Of a stretch of DNA of 64,000 bases, positions 40,567 to 51,679 are shown piece after piece. Position numbers and translations under genes: made by a program. The stretch's first letter is position 1. Every line of letters starts with the position of its first letter. A model generated the notes under the pieces. That model searched no databases and was not told where the DNA came from. It saw only the letters and a program-made list of their open reading frames with translations. Source of the DNA: Rhabdophis nuchalis (lineage: Eukaryota; Chordata; Lepidosauria; Squamata; Natricidae); contig CM077644.1 of the NCBI GenBank assembly GCA_039707465.1, forward strand, positions 148,334,962 through 148,398,961, written 5' to 3'.

Positions 40567-40584
40567 TCCCACCTTCGTCGCCAG
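40567..40584 (-). other. Primer-binding site
   Basis: The minus strand reads CTGGCGACGAAGGTGGGA directly after the 5' LTR. The TGG start next to the LTR is the usual tRNA-3'-end complement; the tRNA is not identified. Confidence 0.7.
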
Positions 40585-40913
40585 TGTTATATCTTCAACG
40601 AAAGACAGGGTCCGGAATCAGGTTTGCTCAAAACATAGCTTTTATTAGCTAGGCAAGGCTTACAGAGAAGTTAGTGTAGTAGAAGAAAAGGTGCAGTAGA
40701 CGGGGGCTCCCGCGCTTTGACAGCTCTTTATATTTGGAGCTGTCAAAGGGGGAGCCAATCAGGCTGCAGCAAGGGCCAGGCGCGCCTCAGCCAATCAGGC
40801 GCGTCTGTCGGTTGGCCGCCTTGCTACAGCCTGTTGCCAAGGCTCCAAGAGGCAGCCTGGAAGACCCACGGCCGGTCGTAACTCGAGACCGGTCGCAGGT
40901 CGAGGACACAACA
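40585..40913 (-). repeat. LTR (5' LTR on the minus strand)
   Basis: Same length and ends as 39038-39366. Visible differences are at the 'caagtaaag/caacgaaag' site, 'taaaag/tagaag', 'tgcgg/tgcag' and 'cctgcgg/cccacgg'. Confidence 0.92.
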
Positions 40914-40972
40914 CCAACCCTTTTGATTGACAAGCTCAACGTCTTAGCCACTGAGCCACTGTGTCCTTTTTT
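40914..40972 (-). repeat. tRNA-derived SINE, head part
   Basis: Continuation of 38746-39037 after the LTR insertion: 'ttgattgacaagctcaacgtc' and 'ttagccactgagccact' (reverse of the box A head). Confidence 0.88.
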
Positions 40973-42192
40973 ACTTTAGCAAGTAGAACAGGATTTTCTC
41001 TAACTTTGAAAATAGATGGTTTGGATTTCTGTTTCCATTAGGGATTCATGTATTTTGGATAAGGTCTTCTTGAAGCATTATTGCTTGTTTCAACACATTA
41101 AAATATTGGAACAGAGACATTAGATTCAAGTTTTCCAAGTTTGCGATTCCCAGGTTCTTTGCATTTTATCTCCAGAGGGACTTGGTGCTTCTAGAATTTA
41201 CCATAATTCAAGGGTCTCTGGGATTCTCTCCATAGACAGGGGGACCATTCTTGGTGTTATGGATTAAAATGGTGGCCTTGTGCTGCCTATACCTTTATTT
41301 CTTGCTTTGGTTTTTCCAAATTAAAAAATAAGCCAAAAATTGAGCTGGCTGTCTTGCCTCCCCTGGCTTACTTTACCAGTCTTAGGATTTCTGCACTTAC
41401 TATTTGCAATCTTTCATTTCTGGTTATTCAGCAGCTCACAGCTTGGAAGCTAGATGGTGATAACTTGGAGATTTGAAACTCAGCAAGAGTCTTGTTTAGA
41501 GTGCTGAAAGAATATCAAGTAATTAAACAGTAGAGCAACTCACTGAGAGAGGAAAATGCTCCTTGTATGAAGGAAATCAACCCTTCCTGCCATTCAGTCT
41601 TCCTCTGGCCATAGTCTTCCCACTGTTTATCAGGGCAAATGGTAAGAAATTACAATGGGCTCAACACATAAAGATTAAAATGTGGCAGGAGGCACCAGCC
41701 TAGCCAGATGACCATTCCTTCCAGGACACCAGTTATCTTCCTAATTACATAGCAAAAAATCCGTCTCATGAAGAGGTTGCAGCTTTCATCTGCAGTGTTA
41801 AATGAGTGGTAAACTGATATATAGCAGGACACCTGACTTTAGAGTACCCTCTCTAGGAAACTTGGCCAAGTCCACTTTCTTGGGATTCCTAGAGGTGGCA
41901 TTCTTTCGTGCCCTTTCAAGTGACAAAGGCAATGTTTCTTTATGTAAAGTCCCCCTGGGGGAGGACTCAGCACAGGTTTCTGGGGGGAAAAAACTCCAAA
42001 TGAATTTGTTGAATGACCGCTGCACTCATTTAGCGACTGCAGCAAAAAAATGTCAGGAAAAAATTCCAGTTATGTGAGTCTTGACTTATAACAGTAATAA
42101 CTTACGATCAAAATTTCAGCCCCAAATACAGTCATATATAAGTCAAGATATGTATACACCAAGGGTCCTCAATCCACAGGTCGTAGCCCACA
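40973..42192. other. Unassigned stretch
   Basis: No gene or named repeat. 42000-42180 has phrases reminiscent of a worn CAGGTAGTCC-family MITE ('gtcttgacttataac', 'agtcaagatatgta'). Confidence 0.4.
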
Positions 42193-42410
42193 GCTGGGCC
42201 AGGGGTGAAATCCAGCAGGTTCTGACAGGTTCTGGAGAACCAGTAGAGGAAATTTTGAGTAGTTCAGAGAACCAGCAAATGCCACCTCTGGCTGGCCCCA
42301 GAGTGGGGAGGGAATGAGGATTTTGCAGTATCCTTCCCCTGCCACACCCAACAAGCCACGCCCACTGAACCAGTAGTAAAAAAAATTGAATTTCACCACT
42401 GTGCTGGGCC
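42193..42410. mobile_element. hAT-type MITE (GTGGTATTCAG subfamily) with 8-bp TSD
   Basis: 42201-42402, from AGGGGTGAAATCCAGCAGG to TGAATTTCACCACTGT, with TSD GCTGGGCC at 42193-42200 and 42403-42410. Interior as in the copy at 4639, shortened. Confidence 0.85.
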
Positions 42411-43039
42411 ATGACTCATTCAGAACCGGGCTACAGAAGCACACACACGCAGCTCCACTTGCATGCACAGTGGTTGAGCAGTATGTGTGTCCCCAGTTGT
42501 GCAAGCAGAGGGCATGTGTGCACCCACCATTACCCCAGGACCATCCCTTCTCTCCCTCCGCCAGGCCGATCCACAAGCCAGAAAGATTGGATCCACTGCT
42601 ATACACAATTTGAATCTCCTGCTGCCTAGTGTTTAATTTGCCTAAACATTGAGTATCACTGAGGTCAGCATTTTTGCTAGATTTTCAGGCTTTCAAGTTT
42701 CAAGACGTTAAGCCTTATGAGGTAGTCCAGACAAGCAGCATGCCCAGGTGAACTAATCCTACTTCCCTGCAAAATGACATTAACAGAACCTTGCAACTCT
42801 GAAAATAAATCTCCTTAATAGAATTAAAATTGTAATTGCAACATGCATCCAGATGTTTATAATGAGAAATAAGCTAAACCAATGGGGAGATTGCTGGTAT
42901 GTCACATTGTAATAAAGGAGGAAGCAAGGCTAATGCAAAAATGTATATACACTTTTATACTGAAATTACCTTTAGATCGGATCAATCTTGGAGATGGGAA
43001 ACTGGTACAGTAGTTCCAACCCTGACATACTTAAGAAAC
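42411..43039. other. Unassigned stretch
   Basis: No gene or repeat recognised. Confidence 0.4.
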
Positions 43040-43154
43040 TTTTAGATCAGGGGTGTTCAACTTCAACTCCCAGAGTTCCCTGGTCAGCATGAATTCTGGG
43101 AGTTAAAGTCTACAAGTCTTAAGGTTGCCAAGGATTGACATCCCTGTTTTAGAT
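43040..43154. mobile_element. Fold-back hAT MITE with 8-bp TSD
   Basis: 43048-43146, CAGGGGTGTTCAACTTC to GATTGACATCCCTG, with TSD TTTTAGAT at 43040-43047 and 43147-43154. The palindrome is shortened. Confidence 0.88.
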
Positions 43155-44175
43155 CATCATGATATACTGCCTATGCCTATCGTGGAAATATTCAAATAGT
43201 TAATGACTGCCACTGCAGTGAGAACTGATATAGTTTTTAGAGTTTTTCATCTGTTTTACCTTTCAGTGAAACTGCAGCTAATTGCCAAGACGTTCTGAAA
43301 TGGATAACAGCCCATCATTTTGTGAAACCAGCTTAATGGTTGGTGCTGAAATTTCATGAATTATGGAATCCAGATGTTAGTGAGAGCCTGCAGATGGCTG
43401 ATGAAGGAGTGTATAACAGAACCAAGCCTTCTACTCCTTCTAGTAAAGTCTGTGTTATCACAAACAGGAGGAAGTTCGGTCTTAATAGTCCCTTTTAATG
43501 TTGTGTCTTTGAAGCACAGGTTCCCTCAGGAAATGCTGATGCTGATAAAGCTTTTCAGTGGTTTTATGGGCAGAGGTTTGTATGGATCTTAAGTAGCTAA
43601 ACATTAAAGTCGAATAAAGTGAAGAAAAGTAGAATTCTACTTTATTTCATATTATTGTATTTTGTTCTGCCTTCCAACTAAATAAATCTTAGGTGGATAA
43701 TTGATTAAAAGTCTCCATAAACTCGCACATAATTTAAAAGAGATATAGGGGAAATTACTTTCTTTGTTGTTGTTTTTACATTATACCAGGGCAAATTGCC
43801 AGTGGTTTAATGGATAAAAGACCGAATAAATTAATGCAGCTGGGTGATTAATTTAGAACCACAATTACTTTGTGTGAGCACGCACATAATAATTAGAACT
43901 TTAGTCAACTACTGGGGGTAGCAGATAGTGAGTCTATGGGATCCTTATCTACAATGCCAAATCATTCCGTTTGGGGGGATAAAGTAGCATAGCATCTTCA
44001 TTATAACAGTTTCTCCTAATTCAGGAAGACTGCAGTGGCGCTGATTCATTTCTATGAGAATAAAATCCCTAAGCAAACTCCCCTTTGTCAAATCATCCTA
44101 ATTATTGGGATTTCGGCCTGATTCTACATTTGCTTCATTAACTTTAGGATTGGTGGTCATCTACTGTAGTCTATA
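43155..44175. other. Unassigned; possible conserved non-coding DNA
   Basis: No gene recognised. About 43790-44160 is repeat-free, moderately AT-rich and dense in TAAT/ATTA homeobox-type motifs ('taataattag', 'cctaattattggg'), a composition often seen in vertebrate conserved enhancers. Conservation cannot be judged from one sequence. Confidence 0.3.
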
Positions 44176-44179
44176 TATG

Positions 44180-44290
44180 GGTGCTCCATCACTGAAGGCT
44201 TTCAAAAAGAGACTGGAGAACCTTTTGTCTGAAATAGTGTAGGGTTTCCTACTTAAGTAGGAAGTCCCTTCTAACTCTATTATTCTATGT
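44180..44290 (+). repeat. CR1 LINE 3' end fragment
   Basis: 'actgaaggctttcaaaaagag', 'ttttgtctgaaatagtgtagg' and 'cttctaactctattattct' are the end of the CR1 3' region, as in 14290-14410. Confidence 0.8.
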
Positions 44291-45266
44291 TCTAAATGGG
44301 AAATGGAAGTTGGTTGTTGAATGTCTTAATTCTAGGGGATTGGATGGACCTTTCTGTATTTGGATATAAGACCACTAGGGGACACTGTTGTGTCAGCCAT
44401 ATTAGTAGTCAAAAAACTGGACTCTATGGCCATTCTAGCTATTTTTTTCCCCTCAGGATAGAAAAATTTTGGATAGATGCAAGTTTCATCATTTTAAGAG
44501 GAGTTTAGTAACAGAACAGATAAAAAATAAGAGGGATATGTTTTTTTTTAACTTTTTATGTTTTCGTTTATTTGTAACTGTAAATCGAGTTACCTTATGG
44601 TAAGATGGAGGGTAAACAAATAAACAAATCATTACAAAATCTGTAGCATGCTGAGAAATATTTGGTTTAGTATCATTAGTGATTTTGGAATGGAGTTTGC
44701 TGACTCAGAACTATACTTTGCAAACCTCAGAAAAAGTGATAGGAAAAGGCATTGAATAAAATCCCTTTAACATGATGCAAATAATTTAAATTTTACAAAA
44801 GAGCCCCATAAAAAAAGCAATGGAAAAGAAATTTTTGCAGTAATCCCTGAACGAAAATGTTGGTTTTAAAATGGAGACAGCCAGTCTACCAAGACTATTT
44901 AAAAAGTCTTCACCCACGACTGAAAAGATCACTGTTGGTGCCAGGCAATTCCGCACGAGAGGACTTCTCTCCTCACAACCATTGTCCAACCAAAATTAAA
45001 CACTTTTAAGGCTCATTGACTTAAGTTTAGGCATGTGCTTAACACACTCCTTATGTTTTGTGGTATTTAAATGCTCTTTGGTCAAATTGCTGACGGGCGA
45101 GGATGTTTGAACTGCCACTGGTCTTCCATAACCTGAAACCTAGCTCTTCATATCGGAAGTCAAGGACCAAATGGAGAAGGAAAGTTGATATGCAAAGGGA
45201 AAAAATATTTAAAATGATACGGATGAGCATTTGTTACACACAGCTATGATCATGTCAAAGCTTGGC
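44291..45266. other. Unassigned AT-rich stretch
   Basis: No gene or repeat recognised. Confidence 0.4.
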
Positions 45267-45558
45267 GCTACCAACAGAGGTGGCATTCAGCAGGTTCTGA
45301 CCAATTCTGGAGAACCGGTAGTGGAAATTTTGAGTCGTTCGGAGAACTGGTAAATACCACCTCTGACTGGTCCTGCCCCCATCTATTCTCTGTCTCCCGA
45401 GTCCCAGCTGACCAGGAGGGAATGGGGATTTTGCAGTAACCTTCTCCTGGAGTGGGGTGGGAATGGAGATTTTACAGTAGCCTTCCCCTGCCACGGCCAC
45501 CAAACTACGCCCACAGAACTGGTAGGGAAAAAAATTGAATCCAACCACTGGCTATCAA
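45267..45558. mobile_element. hAT-type MITE (GTGGTATTCAG subfamily), TSD 7 of 8
   Basis: 45275-45550, from CAGAGGTGGCATTCAGC to GAATCCAACCACTG, flanked by GCTACCAA and GCTATCAA. Internal structure as at 4639. Confidence 0.82.
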
Positions 45559-46542
45559 TGCATCTTTAGTTTGTCACCTAACTGCATAAAATGAAGATTT
45601 TGTTCCAGGTTGAATATGATGTATAGTGTTACCTTAGAAGACGTATGTAGGTAAGGTTGTGGAATCTAATCAAAATTTGGCTAATGAAATAAATATTCAT
45701 TTCCTGAGAATGCAGAAGCTTACACAATTGTCTTTTTCTCCATCAGGGCAGGGACTCTTACATTTCTTTTTATCATTCCAATGTTATACCATCTCAAAAA
45801 TACCTTTGGCAATTCAGATCAATTGGTTAACTTTAAATCAGTCTCCTTGCAACCTCCTACATCCTCATACATTGAAGGACAGTTCCTATCAACTAGGTAC
45901 TTTGTTAGCTGGCTGGATTCACATAGTGCATTAAGCCAAAAATCAAGTAAGCCAGTAACATATATAAATTCACACCCAGTGTAAAGAAGTAATTAGGGAT
46001 GGCTGAGTAGTTCTCCTCCCAAATAATAATAATAATAATTTTAGTTTTCTTGTATTTATGGTAGTCAAAGTGAATGCTATTAGACAATAAGCCTAGAAGC
46101 AACTTGACTTAAACTGTCCTCTCCTACTTTATGGTATCCCCATTTTTTAGGAGTGGGGGAGTTAAGTCAGCCTGAGTTTTTTTTTTTTATATGAGAGCAT
46201 ATTATTTATCATTAGCAGAGGTCCTGCTGCAGCCTGCGAGGAACTGAAATAGTCTCCCTGTTTAGGGTTACAGACGTTGTGCCTGCAGGCCATTTTTAGA
46301 TATGTCTGAAAGTTTGGTTTGTGCCAGCACAGGAAGAATGTCTCAGCATTAAACCTGAGCTCAGTCATCCTGCTCAACACAGGCAGTGAGGCTGGGTAGG
46401 ATGAGGGCACTTCAGAAGATTTTTCAGTATTCGTATTGGAATCTGCTGCAGGAACAAATTAACCCTTCTTGTCTTCTACATATAAACAAAACGGGTTTTT
46501 TCCCCTTAGCAGATTCCTATACCTTCAAAGACAACGCTAGCT
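45559..46542. other. Unassigned stretch
   Basis: No gene or named repeat. There is a short (AAT)n at 46023-46036 and a T run at 46176-46187. Confidence 0.4.
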
Positions 46543-46546
46543 TATA

Positions 46547-46865
46547 CAGATAATCCCTGACTTTCAACAGTTCATTTAGTGTCCATTCAAAGTTACAACG
46601 GCTCTGGGAAAAGTGACTTGTGACTGCTTTCCCCACAACTATTGTAGCCGTCACATGATCAAAATTCAGGTGCTTGGCAGGCGGTTCCTATTTATGGGGA
46701 ATCCAGATTCACTTCACAGCTATGTTACTAGCTTAAAAAGTGCAATGATCCACTTAACAACTGTGGCAAGAGAAGTTGCAAAATGAAGCAAACGCTCTTA
46801 ACAAATTTTTCATTTGGTAACATACATTTTGGGCTCAACTGTGATCATAACTCAAGGATTACCTG
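46547..46865 (-). mobile_element. TIR MITE (CAGGTAGTCC family)
   Basis: CAGATAATCCCTGACTTTC at the left and AACTCAAGGATTACCTG at the right, each next to TA (46545-46546, 46866-46867). The orientation is opposite to the 2945 copy. Confidence 0.75.
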
Positions 46866-46867
46866 TA

Positions 46868-47183
46868 CAATATCTTTCTCTTCCCATGGAATGTTCAGAT
46901 GAGTATCCTGTATAAATTCACGAGATTCCCGAATTTATTTTTTTCCTAAAAGGATGTAGAAGGTGTGCAACTGTGCCTTCATATCCATTAAAAATTACCC
47001 AGTTGGCCCACCCATTTTCAAGACGTTTTTGTAGGTGTATCCACCCATTTTCAAATGTGCCTTATCCAACATCACATATATTGTTTTGGAGCTGTACAAA
47101 CGCATGATGAACACAAAACAGTGCTATGCACAGACATCATTGAAGAGATGATAGCTTGAGTTTCTTCCATGTTATGTAGGAAT
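46868..47183. other. Unassigned stretch
   Basis: No gene seen. 'cccatttt...' phrases recur at about 47007 and 47043 ('ccacccattttcaa'). Confidence 0.4.
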
Positions 47184-47881
47184 ACCGTCTTTGATTTACA
47201 GCCACAATTGGAACTAGAATTTTTGTTAAGCAAGCCAGCTAAGTGAGTTGTGTCCCATTTTATGACATTTCCCTCCACAATTAAGTGAATCCCTGCAGTT
47301 ATCAAGAGAATCAAGCTGTTAAGCTTCCCTCATTGACTTTGCTTATTGTAAGCCAGTTGGGAAGTTAGCAAATGGCAATCACATGGCCCTGGGGCAGTGC
47401 TTCTCAAATAGTGGGGCGCGCCCCCCAGGGGGGGCGCGAGGCTCCATAAAGGGGGGCGCGTTTGACCTCGGCAAACACTGTCATAACAAGCCAAGCCCCG
47501 TGTTTATGTCTCTGTATCCATGTGACTGCGCATGCTCCTCCCTTTCGAGGAGAACAGACCCAATTGGATAGACATGATGCTCTATCCTGATTAGCTAAAC
47601 CCGCCCATGTGACTTTTAGACCCGGATGATACTATTTACAGTCGCGCGGGGGACGCGAAATGTTTTCTTCTTCCTAGGGGGGCATGACAGAAAATAATTG
47701 AGAAGCACTGCCCTGGGGCATAGTAGCCCCCATAAATACATGTGCCTGAATTTTAATCACTTGACCATGGAAATTCTACGACGGTTGTAAGTGCAAGGTT
47801 GTAACTGGTCATAACTCACCTTTTTTGTGTGTGTTATTGTAACTTTGAACATTCGCTAAACACAGCTGGGGACTAGGTTAC
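47184..47881 (+). mobile_element. TIR MITE (CAGGTAGTCC family) hosting another hAT element
   Basis: The left part 'gatttacagccacaattgg' to 'gcaatcacatggccc' and the right part 'tgcctgaattttaatcacttg' to 'ggggactaggttac' form one diverged copy, split at 47387-47718. Confidence 0.7.
47387..47718. mobile_element. hAT element remnant (CAGTGCTTCTCAA TIR) with 8-bp TSD
   Basis: 47395-47710 (316 bp), CAGTGCTTCTCAAATAGTGG pairing with TTGAGAAGCACTG. TSD CCCTGGGG at 47387-47394 and 47711-47718. The terminal sequence is that of a Charlie-like hAT family as I remember it. It is internally deleted, with 'gggggcgcg' repeats near the left end. Confidence 0.9.
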
Positions 47882-48233
47882 ATGAATTATTAGAGGGGTC
47901 AACCCCTCCAAGACTGCTAAATTGCTAATAGATGGTCGCACTAGTGGAGTTGCCGCTTAATGGTAAGTCATTAATCACATGTCCACCAAGGTCCAGTATC
48001 ACTCTTTCCCTGTTCCATGCATATAAACACCATGAGCTGGTGATAGTAAGGATGGATAAATCCATAATGCCTCTAAAGTATCGTTGTCTGCATTGAACCC
48101 TCAGCCAGGTTACATGGAATCCAAGAATTCCACAGGTGATGCTCCTGCCATACATCTCTACTGGCTGGATCTGTACAGCAATGGAAGTCCAAACCATTTT
48201 TGGCTTAATCGTGGTATTGGAACCCAGTCATGG

Positions 48234-48493
48234 GTAGAAGTCGGTTTATGACCGCTCCAGTGTCCCAGGATTACACAATCACTATTTGCTATCTTCCCAG
48301 TCAGTTTCCAACTAGCAAAGTCAATGGAGAAAGCTGGATTTACTTAACAATGTGATTTACAACTGCACCGATTTGCTTAACAACTGTGGCGCCCCAAAAA
48401 GGTTATAAAATCGGGTGCGACCCACTTAGCAACTCTGTTGCTTAACAATGAACCTGTTGGTTCTGATTGTGGTCATAAACCGAGGACTATCTG
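48234..48493 (-). mobile_element. TIR MITE (CAGGTAGTCC family), diverged
   Basis: The right end 'ggtcataaaccgaggactatctg' and interior 'cttaacaactgtggcgcccc' and 'ttgcttaacaatgaa' are of this family. The left end is poorly preserved. Confidence 0.6.
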
Positions 48494-48609
48494 TATCCGA
48501 AACTCCTCCCATGGTCTTCAATCCACACCATTTGCTGCCTCTTGGTCCTCTTTTATCAATCCAAGTTCATATTGCCTCCCCAATCGCCATTCTGATGAAG
48601 CCCATCCTC

Positions 48610-48890
48610 CTTCTTACCAGAGGTGGTATTCAGCTGGTTCAGACCGGTTCACCCGAACCAGTAGCGGAAATTGCAGGTGGGCCAGCCTCAGCTCTACGCC
48701 GTCCTATTTAGGCACATTTTTGAGGCGGGGCGCATGTGCAGAAGGCACCCGGAAGCAAAGTGCATGTGCGGAAGGCCGGGCGCATGTGTGGAAGGCCAGG
48801 TGCATGCGCAGAAAGGGCACATGCACAGAAGGGGTGCATGCGCCCACGAAATGGTGGTAACAAAATGTGAAACCCATCACTGCTTCTTAC
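48610..48890. mobile_element. hAT-type MITE (GTGGTGGG family) with 8-bp TSD
   Basis: 48618-48882, from CAGAGGTGGTATTCAGC to GAAACCCATCACTG, with TSD CTTCTTAC at 48610-48617 and 48883-48890. It contains a 'gcgcatgtg(c/t)ggaaggc' minisatellite (about 48727-48840, roughly 20-bp steps). Confidence 0.87.
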
Positions 48891-49040
48891 CCATCTGCCC
48901 AAAATAACCCTGCAGCTTTTTTTTTTTAAATCTAGGAAGAGACAGATTATTCTTTTTTTCTGCTCTTCTTCACAAAGCCTCAGGCATGGTTTCTTTTTCT
49001 TTTTTTTAAACGTCAAAGGAAGTTGGTGCTGAAAAAGAAT

Positions 49041-49538
49041 TTCAGTGTCATGGTACGCCCACTCATTCATAAAAGGGTGGCAGGTTTTTAAACTAAAGCA
49101 GTTTAACAAAAAAATGTTAAAATAATAATAAAAAATAACATTGAAACTATCGAGATAGTTTCGCCCCTTTTGAGAGGTAGCCTTCAAAATGTCAAACAAG
49201 GCCCACTGCAGCACTCAGGTGTATAGCAGGGGTGGGCAACTTATGGCCCCTTTATGACCCATGGACTCCAAGTCCCAGAATTCCTGGCTGGCTCAGGAAT
49301 TCTGGGAGTTGAAGTCTCCAGGTCATTAAAAGGGCCATAGTTGGCTACCCTTGCTATTAATCTGAGTGTTGCAATGCGACTTGTTTGACATTTTGAAGAC
49401 TACCTCCCAAAATGGGTGAAACTATCTTGATAGTTTCAGTGTTATTTTTTATTATTATTTTAACATATTTTTGTTAAACTGCTTTAGTTTAAAAACCTGC
49501 CACCCTTTTGTGAATGAGTGGGCGTACCCTGACGCTGA
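49041..49538. repeat. Long inverted repeat (~175-bp arms) with a fold-back MITE in the loop
   Basis: 49041-49218 and 49361-49538 are reverse complements at about 90% by eye ('ggtacgcccactcattcat' against 'atgaatgagtgggcgtacc' type pairs, poly-AAT tract in both). The loop 49227-49350 is a copy of the CAGGGGT fold-back family. Superfamily of the outer arms is unknown. Confidence 0.8.
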
Positions 49539-50132
49539 GTTTGGTATCCTGCATTTTGTTCAATAAACCCTATTTAAACAAGCCATGGAATACTGAAATT
49601 AGACTACATGTGATTTATATTTGGGAAGCAACATTGAGAAGGAAGCTTGCCCAGCCCCATCATTTAAAACTAGAGCTTCTCAGCAATGTAATTGGGATTT
49701 CCTATTTTATATCTATTTCGGCCTTGGGTTTACTTGAAATCAATGCTCTTAAGCAGGCCTGATCTTGCACAGAAATTCATTGGTGCTCCCGCCAATAGGC
49801 AGCCACATATCAGACTGCAGGCTAAAAGCAAAATAAAATTGAATTAGGAACCTAAACATTGGTTCCATTTCTCACCTCTGTTTGCATATATGAACTGCAG
49901 CCAAATTTTATGGAAATCTATTTGTATCTGTAATTTGTCTGCCTGCATTTGGAGATAATGTCATTAGGTAAGACTGCAATGAAAGTTGTGGTTTCGTTTT
50001 TCTACTGGGATAACAAAAGTGTTGTCAAACCCATTATTTCCTTGTTGCTTGGTATGTAAGGGATTTAAAGAAAATGACAATATTTTCTAAAACCTGGATA
50101 AGCTCATTTTCTTACTGGAAATCCCATGCAAG
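49539..50132. other. Unassigned AT-rich stretch
   Basis: No gene recognised. The 49790-50000 part is repeat-free and could be conserved non-coding DNA, which I cannot test. Confidence 0.35.
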
Positions 50133-50941
50133 GGCATGAGTAAGGTGACCAGACGTCCCGCTTTTGGCGGGACAGACCCGCATTTTGAGTATCTGCCCCG
50201 CGTCCGTGTCCTCTTAAAAATATCCCGCTTTTTGGCGGCGGAGGCCAGGCGGGCGGCGGGCACCCTGCACGCACTCAGAGGTGCGGGGCCCGGGCAGGAA
50301 GTGGCGGGCTGGCGGACAGGCGGAAGGGGAGGGCCAGCGAGGGAGGAGCCAGGCCCAGGCAGGCAGCAGGCAGCGGAAGAGGAGGACAGCCTGCCAGAGC
50401 CCGCACAGCCCTGAACTTCTTTGCGCTGTGCCACAATGCGCTGAGAGCAGCCGGACAGAAGCCAGACCCACTCGTCCCGGGCGCCCATGGCGGAACGGGC
50501 GGGCGGCGGTGGGGCTTCCGTCCGGCTGCTCTCAGTGCATTGCAGCGCGGAGCAAAGAAGTTCAGGGCCACGCAGGCTCCAGCAGGCTGTCCTCCTCTTT
50601 TACCGCCTGCTGCCTGCCTGGGCCTGGCTCCTCCCTTGCTGGCCCTCCCATTCCGCCTGCCCGCCAGCCCGCTGCTTCCTGTCCCCGCCCCGCGCCTCTG
50701 AAAGCGTGCAGAGCACCCGCCGCCCACCCAGCCCTGCTCCCCCGCCCCACCAGATGCCTACCTGCAGATGCCCTGCTCGGGGGGGGGGGAAGGGAGGAAG
50801 GGGGTCAGCTTGCACGCCCCCCGGCCAGCGAGGGAAGTGGGTGGCAAGGCTACAGAGCTGGGAAAGGCCGCTGCGCCCCCCCCCCCCAGTCGATGGTGCC
50901 CCGCTTTGAGAGTTTGAAAATCTGGTCACTTTAGGCATGAG
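50133..50941. mobile_element. hAT-type hairpin element (GGTGACCAGA ends) with 8-bp TSD
   Basis: 50141-50933 (793 bp), TAAGGTGACCAGACG at the left against TCTGGTCACTTTA at the right. TSD GGCATGAG at 50133-50140 and 50934-50941. The interior is a GC-rich long hairpin: about 50240-50475 is the imperfect reverse complement of about 50505-50745. Frames up to 217 codons come from GC richness. No transposase. Confidence 0.92.
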
Positions 50942-51380
50942 ACAATCTTGCCACAAATCTCTTAAAATTAGTTTGACTGCAATTAAGAAAGAAAAAACCT
51001 TAGTGTCTCCGTAAAGCAATTAACTTTTAAGTTGGAAGTACTTCATGGTAAAGTGATATTTGGTAAGAAAAATGAGATGTAACAGCTTGAGGTTAGATGA
51101 TATACAAAGTACTTGTGAACCCATCCAACTATTCCGTTTCAAGTAAGCGATGTTATGCACAGCATAGAAATGAGTAAGATAATATAGTACAGAATAACGC
51201 GAACAGTCGTAGAAACATTGCAAACATGAAAGCATGACATGATTGAAGTTAGATTTGAATCTGCTGCAGGCAAAGGATCATGTAAGTCCTTATGCAACAT
51301 TTTGCAGGCTACCTTCAAAAAATTGGCAGTTGTGTCCCCAAATGGGCATGTTTTCTTTTTTCTTTTATTTATGTTTTATA

Positions 51381-51679
51381 CTTTGGAGCCGAGGTCTTCA
51401 AACTTCTCAACTTTAAGACTTGTGGACTTCAACTCCCAGAATTCTCCAGCCAGCTGGCTGGAGAATTCTGGGAGTTGAAGTCCACAAGTCTTAAAGTTGC
51501 CAGGTTGGCTGGAGAATTCTGGGAGTTGAAGTCCACAAGTCTTAAAGTTGCCAGGTTGGCTGGAGAATTCTGGGAGTTGAAGTCCACAAGTCTTAAAGTT
51601 GCCAGGTTGGCTGGAGAATTCTGGGAGTTGAAGTCCACAAGTCTTAAAGTTGCTAAGTTTGGGGACCCCTGCTTTAGGG
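51381..51679. mobile_element. Fold-back hAT MITE expanded by 51-bp tandem repeats
   Basis: 51389-51671 with flanks CTTTGGAG / CTTTAGGG (6 of 8). The left arm is normal. The right arm is amplified into four 51-bp units (51456, 51507, 51558, 51609) 'ggctggagaattctggg...gttgccaggtt'. The unit is 17 codons, producing false 17-residue protein repeats ('LAGEFWELKSTSLKVAR') on the plus strand and similar on the minus strand. Confidence 0.9.

Larger units (their letters stand above)
39038..40913 (-). mobile_element. Non-autonomous LTR retrotransposon, young, TSD CCAAC
   Basis: Two direct 329-bp LTRs (39038-39366, 40585-40913) bracket a 1.2-kb GC-rich interior, and CCAAC is duplicated at 39033-39037 and 40914-40918. 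Read on the minus strand, the right LTR is the 5' LTR, followed by a PBS-like 18-mer. The left LTR is preceded by a polypurine tract. No gag, protease, RT or integrase is encoded, so it must use another element's proteins. The LTRs differ at roughly six positions by eye, so the insertion is recent. It lies inside a SINE. Confidence 0.9.

Noticed and set aside
50275..50934. 150- and 217-codon frames as a possible CpG-island gene
   Set aside because: They lie entirely within a hAT hairpin with an 8-bp TSD, and the composition explains the open frames.
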